Shown here: piece by piece, positions 34,649-46,000 of the stretch | Numbering within the stretch: position 1 is the stretch's first letter | Layout: every line of letters starts with the position of its first letter | Assembly (NCBI RefSeq): GCF_003473485.1 | Contig: NC_053046.1 | Span: 40,447,832 to 40,511,831, forward strand | Length of the DNA stretch: 64,000 nt | Direction: 5' to 3' | DNA from: Medicago truncatula | Lineage: Eukaryota; Streptophyta; Magnoliopsida; Fabales; Fabaceae | The notes under the pieces: generated by a model | Databases searched by the model: none | The model's input: only the letters and a program-made list of their open reading frames with translations | What the model was told of the DNA's origin: nothing | Program-made: the position numbers and the translations under genes

Positions 34649-36769
34649 CTCACACACACCCCTCGTCTCATCTCACACACCCCGTCCTTCTCCTCTCTCC
34701 CTCTCTCACCCTCTTCTCTCCCAAACGCGCTTTTAATCGATAAGCTTCTTTTCCGCTTAAAACAAAACGACTTCTCTTCCCTCCGTACCCATCTTCTCCA
34801 TTCCAATTCAACCCTAACTCTAACCCTAATCCCTCAACTTCTTCAAAAATGCCAAAACTACCCTCTCCTCCTTCCCAATCTCATCCAAACCATCGCCTCC
34901 ACGTCTCCAAATCCATCTATCATTGCCACATTGATCCATTTTCTAGTTCAATCCAAGAAGCTTCCAGAAGCTCAATCTCTTCTCCTTAGAATCATTAGAA
35001 AAAGCGGCGTTTCGCATGTCGAGGTAATCGACTCTCTCATTTCAACTTCGAGTTCGAATTTGAATTCTAACCAAAATGTAGTTGTTTTTGATTTATTGAT
35101 AAGAACTTATGTTCAAGCTAGGAAATTAAGAGAAGGTTCTGAAGCATTTCAATTGTTAAGAAAAAGAGGTTTTTGTGTTTCGATTAACGCTTGTAATGCG
35201 CTTTTAGGTGCAATTGTTAAGGTTGGGTGGGTTGATTTAGCTTGGAAGGTTTATGAGGATTTTGTTAAAAGTGGGAATATTGTTAATGTTTATACTTTGA
35301 ATATTATGGTTAATGCTTTGTGTAAAGATGGGAAATTGGATAATGTTGGGGTTTATTTGTCTGAGATGGAGGAGAAAGGGGTTTATGCTGATCTTGTGAC
35401 TTATAATACTTTGGTTAATGCTTATTGTCGTCGGGGGCTTGTTTCGGAAGCTTTTGGGTTGGTGGATTGTATGGCAGGTAAAGGGTTGAAGCCGGGACTT
35501 TTTACGTATAATGCTTTGATTAATGGTTTGTGTAAGGAGGGAAGCTATGAGAGAGCGAAACGTGTTTTGGATGAGATGTTGGGGGTTGGATTGTGTCCTA
35601 ATGCAGCGACTTTTAATCCTATGTTGGTTGAGAGTTGTAGGAAGGAGGATGTTTGGGAGGCGGAGAGGGTTTTTAATGAAATGTTGCAGCGTGGAGTTGT
35701 TCCTGATTTGATTAGCTTTAGTTCTATTGTTGGGGTGTTTTCGAGGAATGGGGAACTTGGTCGGGCATTGGCGTATTTTGAGAAGATGAAAGGTGTTGGG
35801 TTGGTTCCTGATACTGTTATTTATACTATTCTTATCAATGGGTATTGTAGGAACGATGATGTGTCTGGGGCGCTTAAAATGCGGAATGAGATGGTGGAGC
35901 GGGGTTGTGTTATGGATGTGGTTACATATAATACTCTGTTGAATGGATTGTGTAGGGGTAAAATGCTTGATGATGCTGATGAACTGTTTAAGGAGATGGT
36001 GGAAAGGGGAGTTTTTCCTGATTTTTACACTCTAACAACTCTTATTCATGGTTATTGTAAGGATGGAAACATGACTAAAGCACTTAGTTTGTTTGAGACT
36101 ATGACTTTGAGGAGCCTTAAGCCTGATGTCGTGACGTATAATACGTTGATGGATGGCTTCTGCAAAGTAGGTGAAATGGAGAAAGCAAAGGAGTTGTGGT
36201 ATGATATGATAAGCAGGGAAATATTTCCCAGCTACATATCGTTTAGTATTTTGATAAATGGATTCTGCAGCTTAGGTCTTGTGTCCGAAGCATTTAGGTT
36301 GTGGGATGAAATGAAAGAAAAAGGTATTAAGCCCACCCTAGTCACTTGCAACACCATCATAAAAGGCTACCTGCGTGCTGGCAATTTGTCAAAGGCAAAT
36401 GACTTTTTGAACACGATGATTTCGGAAGGAGTTCCTCCCGATTGCATCACATATAATACTCTTATAAATAGTTTTGTAAAGGAAGAGAACTTTGATCGAG
36501 CTTTTTTCTTGATTAATAACATGGAAGAACGAGGGCTGCTGCCTAATCTCGTCACATACAATGCAATTCTTGGTGGATTTTCTAGGCATGGTAGAATGCA
36601 AGAGGCTGAGATGGTATTACATAAGATGATTGATAAAGGTATCAATCCTGACAAATCAACTTACACATCACTAATAAATGGATATGTCTCTAAAGACAAC
36701 ATGAAAGAGGCATTCCGTGTCCATGATGAAATGCTGCAAAGGGGATTCGTCCCAGATGACAAATTCTAG
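34577..36769 (+). CDS. P-class pentatricopeptide repeat protein, At5g01110-like
   Basis: An intronless frame of 730 aa. PPR motifs of 35 residues run from about residue 165 to 725 (for example TLNIMVNALCKDG, VTYNTLVNAYCRRG, FTYNALINGLCKEG) without E/DYW domains; such proteins bind organellar RNA. The repeat order resembles At5g01110 as I recall it. The N-terminus is Ser/Thr/Leu-rich with few acid residues, suitable for organelle import. The first two ATGs (34577 and 34619) both lie inside DNA derived from MEE22 exon 2, in a different frame. The next in-frame Met is around residue 245, inside the repeats, so translation must start in the borrowed segment unless an upstream exon is spliced in. 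An Au SINE follows in the probable 3' UTR. Confidence 0.85.
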   Translation: MLFVKLLNFSNSKSMKFNPLTTTILTHTPRLISHTPSFSSLPLSPSSLPNALLIDKLLFRLKQNDFSSLRTHLLHSNSTLTLTLIPQLLQKCQNYPLLLPNLIQTIASTSPNPSIIATLIHFLVQSKKLPEAQSLLLRIIRKSGVSHVEVIDSLISTSSSNLNSNQNVVVFDLLIRTYVQARKLREGSEAFQLLRKRGFCVSINACNALLGAIVKVGWVDLAWKVYEDFVKSGNIVNVYTLNIMVNALCKDGKLDNVGVYLSEMEEKGVYADLVTYNTLVNAYCRRGLVSEAFGLVDCMAGKGLKPGLFTYNALINGLCKEGSYERAKRVLDEMLGVGLCPNAATFNPMLVESCRKEDVWEAERVFNEMLQRGVVPDLISFSSIVGVFSRNGELGRALAYFEKMKGVGLVPDTVIYTILINGYCRNDDVSGALKMRNEMVERGCVMDVVTYNTLLNGLCRGKMLDDADELFKEMVERGVFPDFYTLTTLIHGYCKDGNMTKALSLFETMTLRSLKPDVVTYNTLMDGFCKVGEMEKAKELWYDMISREIFPSYISFSILINGFCSLGLVSEAFRLWDEMKEKGIKPTLVTCNTIIKGYLRAGNLSKANDFLNTMISEGVPPDCITYNTLINSFVKEENFDRAFFLINNMEERGLLPNLVTYNAILGGFSRHGRMQEAEMVLHKMIDKGINPDKSTYTSLINGYVSKDNMKEAFRVHDEMLQRGFVPDDKF

Positions 36770-36907
36770 GAATTTTACTGTTACAGCCGCCAGAATTTTA
36801 CAGCCATGTGTTATAACTTTTTTGATATGAAGGTTGGGTATTCTATCTTTAAGTGTCATCTAAATTTGCTTCATTGTGTGTTTTTTCTCTCTCTTTCTTT
36901 TGGGAAG

Positions 36908-37083
36908 GGGGAGCCTTGGCGCAACGGTAAAGTTGTTGTCATGTTACTGAAAGGTCACGGGTTCAAGTCTTGGGAACAACCTCTTGTGTATAAAACAGGG
37001 TAAGGATGCGTATAATGCACCAAAAAGGTGGGACCCCTTCCCGGACCCTCCGTATGTGGGAGTTTAGTGCACCGGGCTTCCAA
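36908..37083 (+). mobile_element. Au SINE (tRNA-derived)
   Basis: The A-box-like gccttggcgcaacggtaaag and B-box-like ggtcacgggttcaagtc are followed by the diagnostic Au core: agggtaaggatgcgtataat, gtgggaccccttcccggacc, and the end agtgcaccgggcttcc before a T-rich tail. This matches the angiosperm Au SINE family. It lies 138 bp after the PPR stop codon in the same orientation. Confidence 0.93.
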
Positions 37084-38036
37084 ATTTTTATATTTTATTT
37101 TTGGGTACAATTTGCCTCATTATGTTGTAAACATTGATTTTGTATCATTGTGATGATTTATTCAGATATATATTGTTATGTGTTATGTATAATTGTTAAC
37201 AATGACTCCGCCTTTCCTTGCTTCAGGTTCTGTGGATTGGAAAAAATCATCAACTAAGAATTGAACTGAAAAAGACGGCGGTTTGCGAATCTCGTCGGAC
37301 ATGGCAGTGCCGGCGGCGGAGACACTGAAATCTGACCCCATTATTAACACTTGCTGCGAACAGGTAATTTTTTAGTTACCTACCCCTTTTGACATTAATA
37401 TATTTGATTCTCAATTTTAAATAATGTTCATATTTTTTTTAATTATAATAAATAAATTAATATATTTGTATTGGTATCCTATGTTTTTGACATTAACCGT
37501 GTCGTGTCAGATGTCTTTGTCGGGTTATATGCTTCATAGAGTACATATACAGACACATAGACACTGATAGTAATTTGATAAAATGGAAGTGATTTTATGT
37601 AACCACATGTGTCAGTGTATGTCAAACACCTACATGTTTCGAACACTTAGACATTCTTTCAATCTATAGAGTCAGTTCTACATAGTTGAACCCTGAACTA
37701 TAGTTATATTTAGCTATATACTCTCTGTAATGAAATGCATTGTAATGTGGTGTAATGTTATGTCTTGTCTGCAGTATGTGATGTCAAAATCGAAACTGGG
37801 GAGCGATTGGAAGAATTTAATGCTGGGGCGTCGGGGTGAATAATGGACTTAGTAGGTTCAAGTCCCAGACTGTTACTTCTGCTCATCGGGGATAGGGACG
37901 AGAATGAGAAGGTATTAGGTTTACAAGCTTGTATAGCTGAGAGGGACAACGAAATCTGTAGATTGAAGGAGCTTTTGGAGAGTGAAAAAAGAAGGGCTGA
38001 TTCTAAGAGGAAGAGAGTTGCCGAAACTTGGAAGTT

Positions 38037-38605
38037 CATGCTTGATTCAAAATTGGTTCTAATTTTCAAAACCCCCGTGTAAGCTAATAGTGAGAACTTA
38101 TCAAAATATGACAAAAACCGCTTATGGAATTATGATAAACTCTTTCCATTAATTTACCAAAACACCAACTACCAAAGCTTATATTAGTAGATAAGCTCAA
38201 AATAACTCAAGCCAATCAGAACAAGACCTAAATAGGTACCAGGACTTGGGTTTAACCGTTTCCGAAGTTCCTTGACCAAATTCTTTCTAGGGATGTTTAT
38301 GTTTACATCATTACCTGTGCCTTCTTTTATTTCCCGTTCACCAACAAGTATCATCCAAGGGATTCTTGATACTTTTGCATAATCAAAGAGCTTTGGTCTT
38401 CTTTGGTGGACCAAGAACTCTGCTTTCACCCCATCATCCTACAGTTCACCAACTAGCTTTGCAGCTAGTGGTACGTCATTCCCTAATATGCTCACTAGGA
38501 CTTCTGTCTTGGTTGGTCGAGCCATCTAATAAAAACAGCAAAGTATATGTTTATAGTTGAGTTTCTAAATGTTTAAATGTGAGTTTCCAAGGGTGAATCA
38601 CAGTT
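38037..38605. mobile_element. 569-bp insertion in MEE22 pseudo-exon 3 carrying a gene fragment
   Basis: Comparison with the intact copy (gaagtt joined directly to actgg at 30051) shows clean insertion, with agtt on both sides (38033-38036 and 38602-38605). It holds a MITE-like part (tagtagataagctcaaaata and neighbours, about 38080-38230) and a histidyl-tRNA synthetase fragment on the minus strand. The ends are not good inverted repeats by eye, so the class (Pack-type element, Helitron or repair filler) is open. Confidence 0.8.
38241..38525 (-). pseudogene. Histidyl-tRNA synthetase anticodon-binding-domain fragment
   Basis: The minus strand reads MARPTKTEVLVSILGNDVPL, AAKLVGEL, a TAG stop in place of the expected Trp, DDGVKAEFLVHQRRPKLFDY, AKVSRIPWMILVGEREIKEG and NIPRKNLVKELRKRLNP. 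This is the C-terminal anticodon-binding domain of cytosolic-type HisRS (V-L-V...L-W..G-V-K-A-E-F...D-Y-A-K..I-P-W-M-x-L-V-G-E). A polypyrimidine tract and AG just before the ATG look like an intron acceptor, so genomic DNA rather than mRNA was copied. The catalytic domain is missing and the internal stop makes it non-functional. Confidence 0.78.
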
Positions 38606-40545
38606 ACTGGAACAAGAAAAGAGTAAGGGAGCGCAAATTGCAAAAATTAAAGTGGAGAAGGCTGAGGGGTATAGGGTTCAGATTGGTCAATTGGAGAAAC
38701 AAGTTAGTGAAGCAAAACAGAAATTGAAAACTGAGACGTCTGCGTTTAAAGCGGCCGCCAGAAGGCAGGATTTTAAAAAGCGCAGGTTATTTGCAGAGAA
38801 AAGAAAAGCTGAGTTAGAAATGGCAAAAGCTAACGAAAAGTGAAGGAGATTGAAAAGCACAAAGCCATTGAGAAGGTTAAATTAGAGGAGCAGAAGGAAC
38901 TTGCAGAAGATAACTGGAACAAGGTTGTGGAAGAGAAATGTCGTGATGATCAGATGTCTCAGCAGCTAGAAGAAGATAAGAGGACAACTGAGGATTTGAA
39001 GCGGAAGATGCTTAAGCTCTCATCCCTGAGAAATCAAACTGAAATGGCCATTGACATCAGTGCGAAAACTCAAAGTACTCAATGTTCTAATGTGAAACAT
39101 TTGAAAAACAATCTGAACGTTGAAAAGTTACAAACAAAGCATACCAAGCTAAAATACAAGTTAGAAGCAAGTTGTTGCAGTATTTTACATCACAAATTAG
39201 GTTGTCTAAAGATTGGTTTTGTTCAGCTTCTATGTCACTTTGATGTACTGGATGCATCTTTTTTGTCTGTTTCAGGAAGTACACAAGACCAAACAATGGT
39301 TAGTTTCACTGATGAATTGTTTTCACTTGTATATAATGTTTTATTTGTTTTTGCTACTTTCTATCCACTCCCGTCAAAAGCATGCACATACACAAACACA
39401 CATGAGCTAGGATTGTGAATTCTATTTTTGAAATAAGCATCATGATCTTATCTTTAGAAGCCGATGGCTCACTCTGGCATACTTACATGATTAAGGTATA
39501 GGACTAGCCATCTATGTCATGCATTAGTGATTGTGAAGTTGGTTGTGTTGTAAATTACTGGACCTTTTGGGTTTATAAACATATTAGCAGTAAAACTGAA
39601 AGGTTATTTTGCCTTGGTTAAATGGTAATCTTAAGGATCTTCTGAAAGCAATGAACAATCACTCCCTCCGGTTTTGAATATATGCCACAAAAAATCATGT
39701 TTTGTAGTCTCAATTATAAGCAAGATTTAACTTACTCTATCATATTCAATGTTATAATTCCTAAAATACCCTTTAATTAAGTAAAGTTTTATTTTTCAAT
39801 AATGAAACAATTTCCATGAGGGGTATTTTAGATAACACAATTAAATCTTTTATTACCTTTAAAAAATTAATGAAGTTAACTACTTTTCTTAAAGTGTGTA
39901 AGGTAGTTTTTTTTGCTTTTATATGAAACCAGGTGCTTATATATCATATCAGCACTATATCGTTCAGCTGTTAACTTGTTATAGGATACGTGGCTTCAGT
40001 TTTTTCTTTTTAGGGGAAAAATAATTCTTGTATGTGAAAGCCTATACGATGTTACTGCTCCTTGTCTTCCTGCAATAAATCAGCTGCATACTGAATTTTG
40101 CACAAATGATAGTTGCCAATTATTAGAAGGCGCTGAATCCATAGATGCAATTGCATGCTTTCTCTTGGAAGAGATAAAGAACTGTTGGCTCCAAGGGATA
40201 AACCAAATTGATTTGTCAGATTCTGGATTAATGCCAGGCAATTACGGTCTAATGAAGAAGTGGGTCAACATACCACGGACAAGAATAATGATGTGTCCGG
40301 TTGTTTGAAAAGATGCCTGGTTTCTGATACTCGACCACATGCTCTTAAGAATGTCATTCTCTGTCACCTTATTGATATGGTGTCATTGGTGGAACTGGTA
40401 GCAAACGAAATGGTATTACTTTCATCATTTCATGTTGATTTTGTCCCTGTTTTTTAAATTATGTATATCGAGCTCTAATTTGAAAGGTATAACTGATCCT
40501 TTAATGACAAGTGACGTTAACATTTTTAAGAATCAATGTTAGCTA

Positions 40546-42750
40546 TACTAATATGATAAAGACTAAGTATTGAATTCTAATTCTAAAGACAACAACACGA
40601 GTACTGTTTACTACTGTTTTTGCATTGTTGTTTTTGTTGATTTTTTTAGCAAAGGTCCAATTGTGTGAGTATTTTGTATATTGGATTTTAGTGGTCTAAT
40701 TTGAGAGATTCATAATCCAAAAAATTACAAGTAAAAAAAAATCCAAAAAATGAAAACCAATTGAATTTTTTTGTTATAGGTTCTCTCCACCTGATGCAAT
40801 TATATTTGAAAGGGTTGGACACTAAATATGCATATCTCTTCATGTTGAAATGCAAAAGGCAATTGAATTTAGGCCTACACCTTTGCATGTTGAAGTGTTA
40901 TATTTTTTTTTCTTCCAGGATATAATGATTTAGTTAAAGAGCAGTGACAAACTTTTCATGTTGTTTATTGGGGTGAGAAATCAAAATTGATTAAAGGGAG
41001 CTTGAACGAGTGGCACTCGAAAATTGCTAGTTGTTTAAATTAGGCTAAGGATCGTTTGCTTCGTTTGTTTAAATTAGTGGTTTTGATGCTTATGAGTTGG
41101 AGGAATATCGTTTTGTTTCATCTCAAGTTTTTTTTTTTTTTTTTTTTGTCTAGAATAATGTGTAGCATGTAGTGGCAAAAGACAAGGATGTTAGTTTAAG
41201 GAAGGTGATGCTAATTCCATTTTTTTTCATGGGGCGATGGCCAGCTGGAAGAGAATTAATTTCCTAAACTGTATCAATGTTAGTGGGATCAGGATTTGCT
41301 GCTGTAGCAAATTCACACAGTTTGCCGCAGTAGCAAATCTCAGCCATCAATCCATGATCTGACGGTTCCAATTTACAGCACAAATTTCAACAATTTCATA
41401 CAATGTCAAATCTTAACCGTTCACTTCAGATCAGACGGTATAGAACAGCTACGGCGTGCAACTGCGTGTAAATATTACAGCAGGAAATCCCATCCCGTAG
41501 TGGTACTTTGGTGGTAGGTGTGTATGATGATGTCTATCTGAAAAAAATCACATAATTTCGTGAGGCCTATGGTGGAGTTTTTTTTTCTTTTCTTTTCGCA
41601 ATTTGTTGATTATACCTTAATCTTTGGTGAGAATTTTGAACAAACGTTAGAACTAGGCGTTTATGATCCCTTTTAGATCTCATCTTAGAGTTAAAGGTTG
41701 ATTTTCATAAGAGTTTACTGATTGGAATTAATGCAGCTGAGGATTGGTTGATAGAGGCTTTTGTTGTGTTAAATTGTTAAATTTGGGCATAGTAAAATAG
41801 TTCAATTCATCATGGTTTATTTATAAATCAAATACTGATAATTTTTTTTAGGGGAACAAATATTGATCAATTAATTGACCATATATGTTGAATTTAAATA
41901 TGCAAAAGATCCTTGCAATTATGGCCCCTTTGTTTTTTATTTTTTATATTTTTTTTTATCAAAGGGTCACTTTGTTTTATTCCCAATAAAAAGTTTTTTT
42001 TTTTCAACTTGACTATGCAATTCCAAAAAACACCTATTAAGTTGGTCTCTCGATTAATTTTTGTTTGAAAATATTTGATGTGGCTAATTTTTTGTGATTT
42101 GGCAGGCCACATAATTTTTCGAGTCAACATTTTAATTTTTTTTGCCTAAATGTTCTTTTTGTTTTCCTATTTAAAAAAAAAAAATCCTAGTCCTACTATT
42201 TTAAAAACCGGGTTTTTTGTCAGCCAATTTCACTTTTTTCTCCAAAATTCCATCTTTCATCTTTTTTTTTTTTTTTGGTACAAACCATCTTTCATCTTAT
42301 TCTTGGATATTTTTACAGATAGTTTTTGGACATTGTTTATTAGACATTTTTTGGGCACATGAATATTAATGTGACCATATAAGCTCGACCGCGTCAATAA
42401 GGAATAAATAACATCAACAAAAATGACCTTAAAATGAGATAGGGTGGAAAATTCAGAAAAATATAAAATTGGAGACACAAAAAAATCATTTTTTAAATTG
42501 GGAACCAAACCTCCATTTAAAAAAAAATAGAGGAACCAAAAAGTAAAACAGATGAAATGAATCAAATTATATATTATTAGACAATATTTGTATTTTGTAG
42601 GGTGTCGTATATATTTCCTTGGCAAAAAAAATGAAAAACAAATTATTTATATATGCATTTGCTACTACAATTGGAAATAAACCAGCTCCTTATTGAAACC
42701 TTAAATTTATAACTTGGAGCATATATTCAAGTTCAATTCCATGACACTTT
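40546..42750. other. Intergenic, no gene recognised
   Basis: AT-rich with long T and A runs (for example 41130-41147 and 42260-42276). Only a MITE-like segment at 41283-41500 stands out. Confidence 0.5.
41283..41500. mobile_element. Candidate MITE
   Basis: The left end gtgggatcaggatttgctgc and the complement of the right end (near cagcaggaaatcccatcccg) are imperfect inverted repeats. The interior has paired words (gatctgacggtt and cagatcagacggt) and is less AT-rich than its surroundings. No clear target duplication is present. Confidence 0.45.
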
Positions 42751-43062
42751 CTATCCAATTATCGGAACCTGATAGACAATTCCATCTTTATCAACCCAAA
42801 CCCTAACCCTGTCACAGCGGAAGTCGGCGGTGACAAAAGATCCTTCTGGCACAATGATGGCATTCACCAATGGATTCTCACTCTGAATTGTAGCTTCTGC
42901 TACCTTTCCTTCCACTCCAACCAACTCTGGCCATGAGTTCTTACCTGAGAACACAATATTGATTAATTCAACCATCAAATTATAATTAATATTTCACAAA
43001 CCGTTTAATTTAAACATATTATATTAGGCTTATAACACCTTACCTTTGCATTCATCAGACAT
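42751..43062 (-). CDS. Potato inhibitor I (I13) family serine protease inhibitor
   Basis: Two exons, 43062-43044 (19 nt) and 42944-42751 (194 nt), give 70 aa: MSDECKG, then KNSWPELVGVEGKVAE and the C-terminal block FRCDRVRVWVDKDGIVYQVP followed by I-I-G. The family binds subtilisin- and chymotrypsin-like proteases through an exposed loop; members act in defence and storage. The S-W-P-E-L-V-G start, the loop between P-E-G and F-R-C, and the D-R-V-R-V-W-V strand are all present. Cys5 and Cys50 can form the usual disulfide. By alignment the scissile pair is Ala46-Asp47, so P1 is Ala, a small residue favouring elastase-like targets. No signal peptide is present, as in many legume members. Length is normal. 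Confidence 0.92.
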
Positions 43063-46000
43063 TTTTTTCTGTGCCTTTTTCTTTCCTTTTGCAATTCTTG
43101 TATTTGTGATATATAATGCATTGCAATGAATACTGTATTTATAGTAGTTTTTGGTAGCAACCTTATGCGTATTTTTATTACAGAAATCTCATAAATTGTT
43201 GAACGGTCCATGATTTGACTTGTGTGTTATATTGTCCAAATTTGTAGGGATAAGATTTTGTCAAATTTTACGATATCACGCAATAGTGTTCTTATTTCAG
43301 AAGCATACATGTTAATTTTTTTAGTTAACAAAATGGTTATAGAATTGGCCTTGACAATTTGTTCATAAGGTGTTTGTGCAGGTTTTTTGGATTTAATATG
43401 TGTTCACAAATACGTCGATAAAGATAAGGATTGATTATAAATATATACAGGAAAAGATAAGAATTCGATTGAACTTGAAGCATATTATATTACGAGAACA
43501 TAAGTAAACAAGTTGAAAACAAATATTTTGCATGACTGTTCAAAGGAATTATGTTATTATCATTATCTACACGGAACTTGGTTTTGATGTTCAAAGCGTT
43601 GAGAGTTGAGACACAAATGACATATACAAACTAGAAAATTGCTCTTCTCTTATCCAAAATTGTTCACTCTCATACCAATTGACGAAAATACTCCACATAG
43701 ACGTTATACGAGCGTGATTAAGTCACGTTCTCAATTTAATGTGAGTTAACTCATATAAGTTGTAGTAGCGGTGAAGGATTTAGTATGAGAATTTTAAGAA
43801 TCGAATATTACATGTTTCAATTTGGAACTTGATGATGTACTTTGCAATATTTTGGGAGGAAAATACTATTCATAGCGAATAGTTTGTCCCAAATTTGTCC
43901 CGAGAGAAGCTGATATGTCTTGGTTTGACCGTGTATTCCGCAAAGCAACAACTTTGATTGGCCAAATTGATTTTCGGGAGCTTTCTTGAGAATTATTTCG
44001 CATGATATAGCAATACTCATTTTGGGATTATTATTATTATGAAAACCCTAGTGTTGATTATGTTGGTTTTCTGTGTTGATTTAATGTGGAAGCCTTACTT
44101 ATATTATGTTAAACTTGATGATGCAAATGGAGGTAATCGTGATATATATATGGTACAGTGGAAGTATTTTGTTATGACTTGATTTCATCGCAGTATTATA
44201 TTACAAGCGTAGTTATCCGGCGCTACCCGAGTTACATTTTATTTAATAAAAATAAATGATATTCATTCATTCAATTTGATAAAGTACATCGATATAATGC
44301 AAATTCGCTAAAAAAAGATGATGAATCTGCGAACAAACTCACATCATCTATATTAATAGCATAAAACGGCAAAATACAAAATCCTGCACATATGAGTTAC
44401 ATATATAGTATAATATTATTATTTAGGTTATGTATAATATTTATTTAAAATTCATATATCTCATCTCATCTCATAAATAAATAATGAAAGAAAAAATTAC
44501 TCATCATAATAACCCACAATCGATTAAATGATTTATTAACATCTATCTAAAATATAAAATAAACAAGGTCCTAGTTGTAAAAATTGAAATGATAATCATG
44601 AGTACGTGTTTAGAATGAATATATATAACAGACACATGTAAGAAAACAAATTTGTATATATAAAATTGATTAAATAAATAATTTAATTTTAACTAAATAA
44701 TTATTTAAATTTTTCTCTATCAATATATTATTTAAAAAATAAATTATCTATTAAAAAAAATTGGTTGCAAAAAGTTTAGGTAACCTCTGGATGCTCACTA
44801 GGGTCATGGCAAACCTCAAGTTTAAAGAGCACTAGATAGCTACTTACGGATCATCTAGTAAAAATGTCATCACATCGACAACAATAATTGAACTCACAAT
44901 CTTACGTGTCACTCATCTCTATACCAAATGAGTCAACACCAACAATATTGTGCGTGATTCAACTTCTTATCAATTGAGTCAACTTAAAATTATCTATTAA
45001 ATTTGATAAAATATGTGCTGAGTTTAATAAATTTAATGAATGATAAAACTGAAAAACAAATAAGTAATTATAATTAAAATGTAGGATTATATTTAAAAAG
45101 AAAAAAAATGTATATAAACTAAGTTTTAATAATAATAATTCCCTAAAAAAAAAATAGATTTGTTACCCAATAACACTTGAATGAGATGATGAGAGATCTC
45201 TTTAAGTTTAACCAAACGACAAAGGTTATTGGGTTCGATTCCAGCCCTATGAATGCACCAATTAAATCTCTTGAGAGATTTTCCAACCATTGTGGTCCTA
45301 CCCGTTTTGAGTGATTAGTCCCTGCAATTGTATGCAGAAGATATCTGGTTTATATAAAAAAAAAAAAAAAAAAAAACCTTTAAAAAAAGTGGTGATAGCG
45401 ACAATTATTAAGGATGACAAAAAAAGTATATGCATTATATGCATGGATAAAATCCACCATGAGCATAAATTGGATAGATAAACTGCTAAAAGATACATGT
45501 TGTGTACAAGTATGAGTTATATGTCCCACATCGGATAAAAGGGTAAATGTTGAACACATTATAAATAAGAGGACCATAAACCCATAAAATTATCCAAAAC
45601 CTAGAAGTAAATCATACATCACCAATTTTCAATATTACTGTTCAGGTGAAGACTTGTTTTTCAATTTTGAAAATTTTCTCTAGTTTTTCAAAATATGTTC
45701 TTGCAGGATCAGCGGATTTGACAATACTGGTATTTCTGATCAATTTCACTATTATTTTGTTCATTGTTGAAAGAATATTAGTTTTAGAGTTTTGTTAGAC
45801 TTCTAATATATCATGCATTGAATAATTGAAGAATTGTATACCTAAAGGATGATATATATAACATGACAGAATAATATCTTCCATAGAGTATTGTCATCAT
45901 ATACAAAGCTCATAAATCATAAGCCACCAAAGACAATTGAAGAAGCAATTTTCCAGAAGTAGATAGCAATCATCATCTTTACGATTGATATGAGTTGAAC

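Larger units (their letters stand above)
37245..40545 (+). pseudogene. Broken second copy of MEE22
   Basis: Exon 1 (37301-37363) and its 5' leader are nearly identical to the copy at 29112. Exon 2 and its flanks are missing from intron 1. Exon 3 begins at 37775 but has deletions that shift the frame (near 37833 and 37893), a 569-bp insertion at 38037-38605, and a single-base loss near 38842 (AAG TGA instead of AAG TTG A). Exon 4 lacks its first part and acceptor, because about 170 bp are deleted near 40037, and has a second small deletion near 40242. Exons 5 and 6 are absent; similarity ends near 40540. The gene cannot make the MEE22 product. A fragment resembling exon 6 lies at 49270. Confidence 0.92.

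Noticed and set aside
34495..34806. Minus-strand 103-codon frame
   Set aside because: Antisense to the MEE22 exon 2 copy and PPR leader, with Arg/Glu-rich composition from CT-rich DNA.
41130..41147. Long T run as a possible terminator
   Set aside because: No RNA polymerase III gene precedes it; poly-T runs are common throughout the window.
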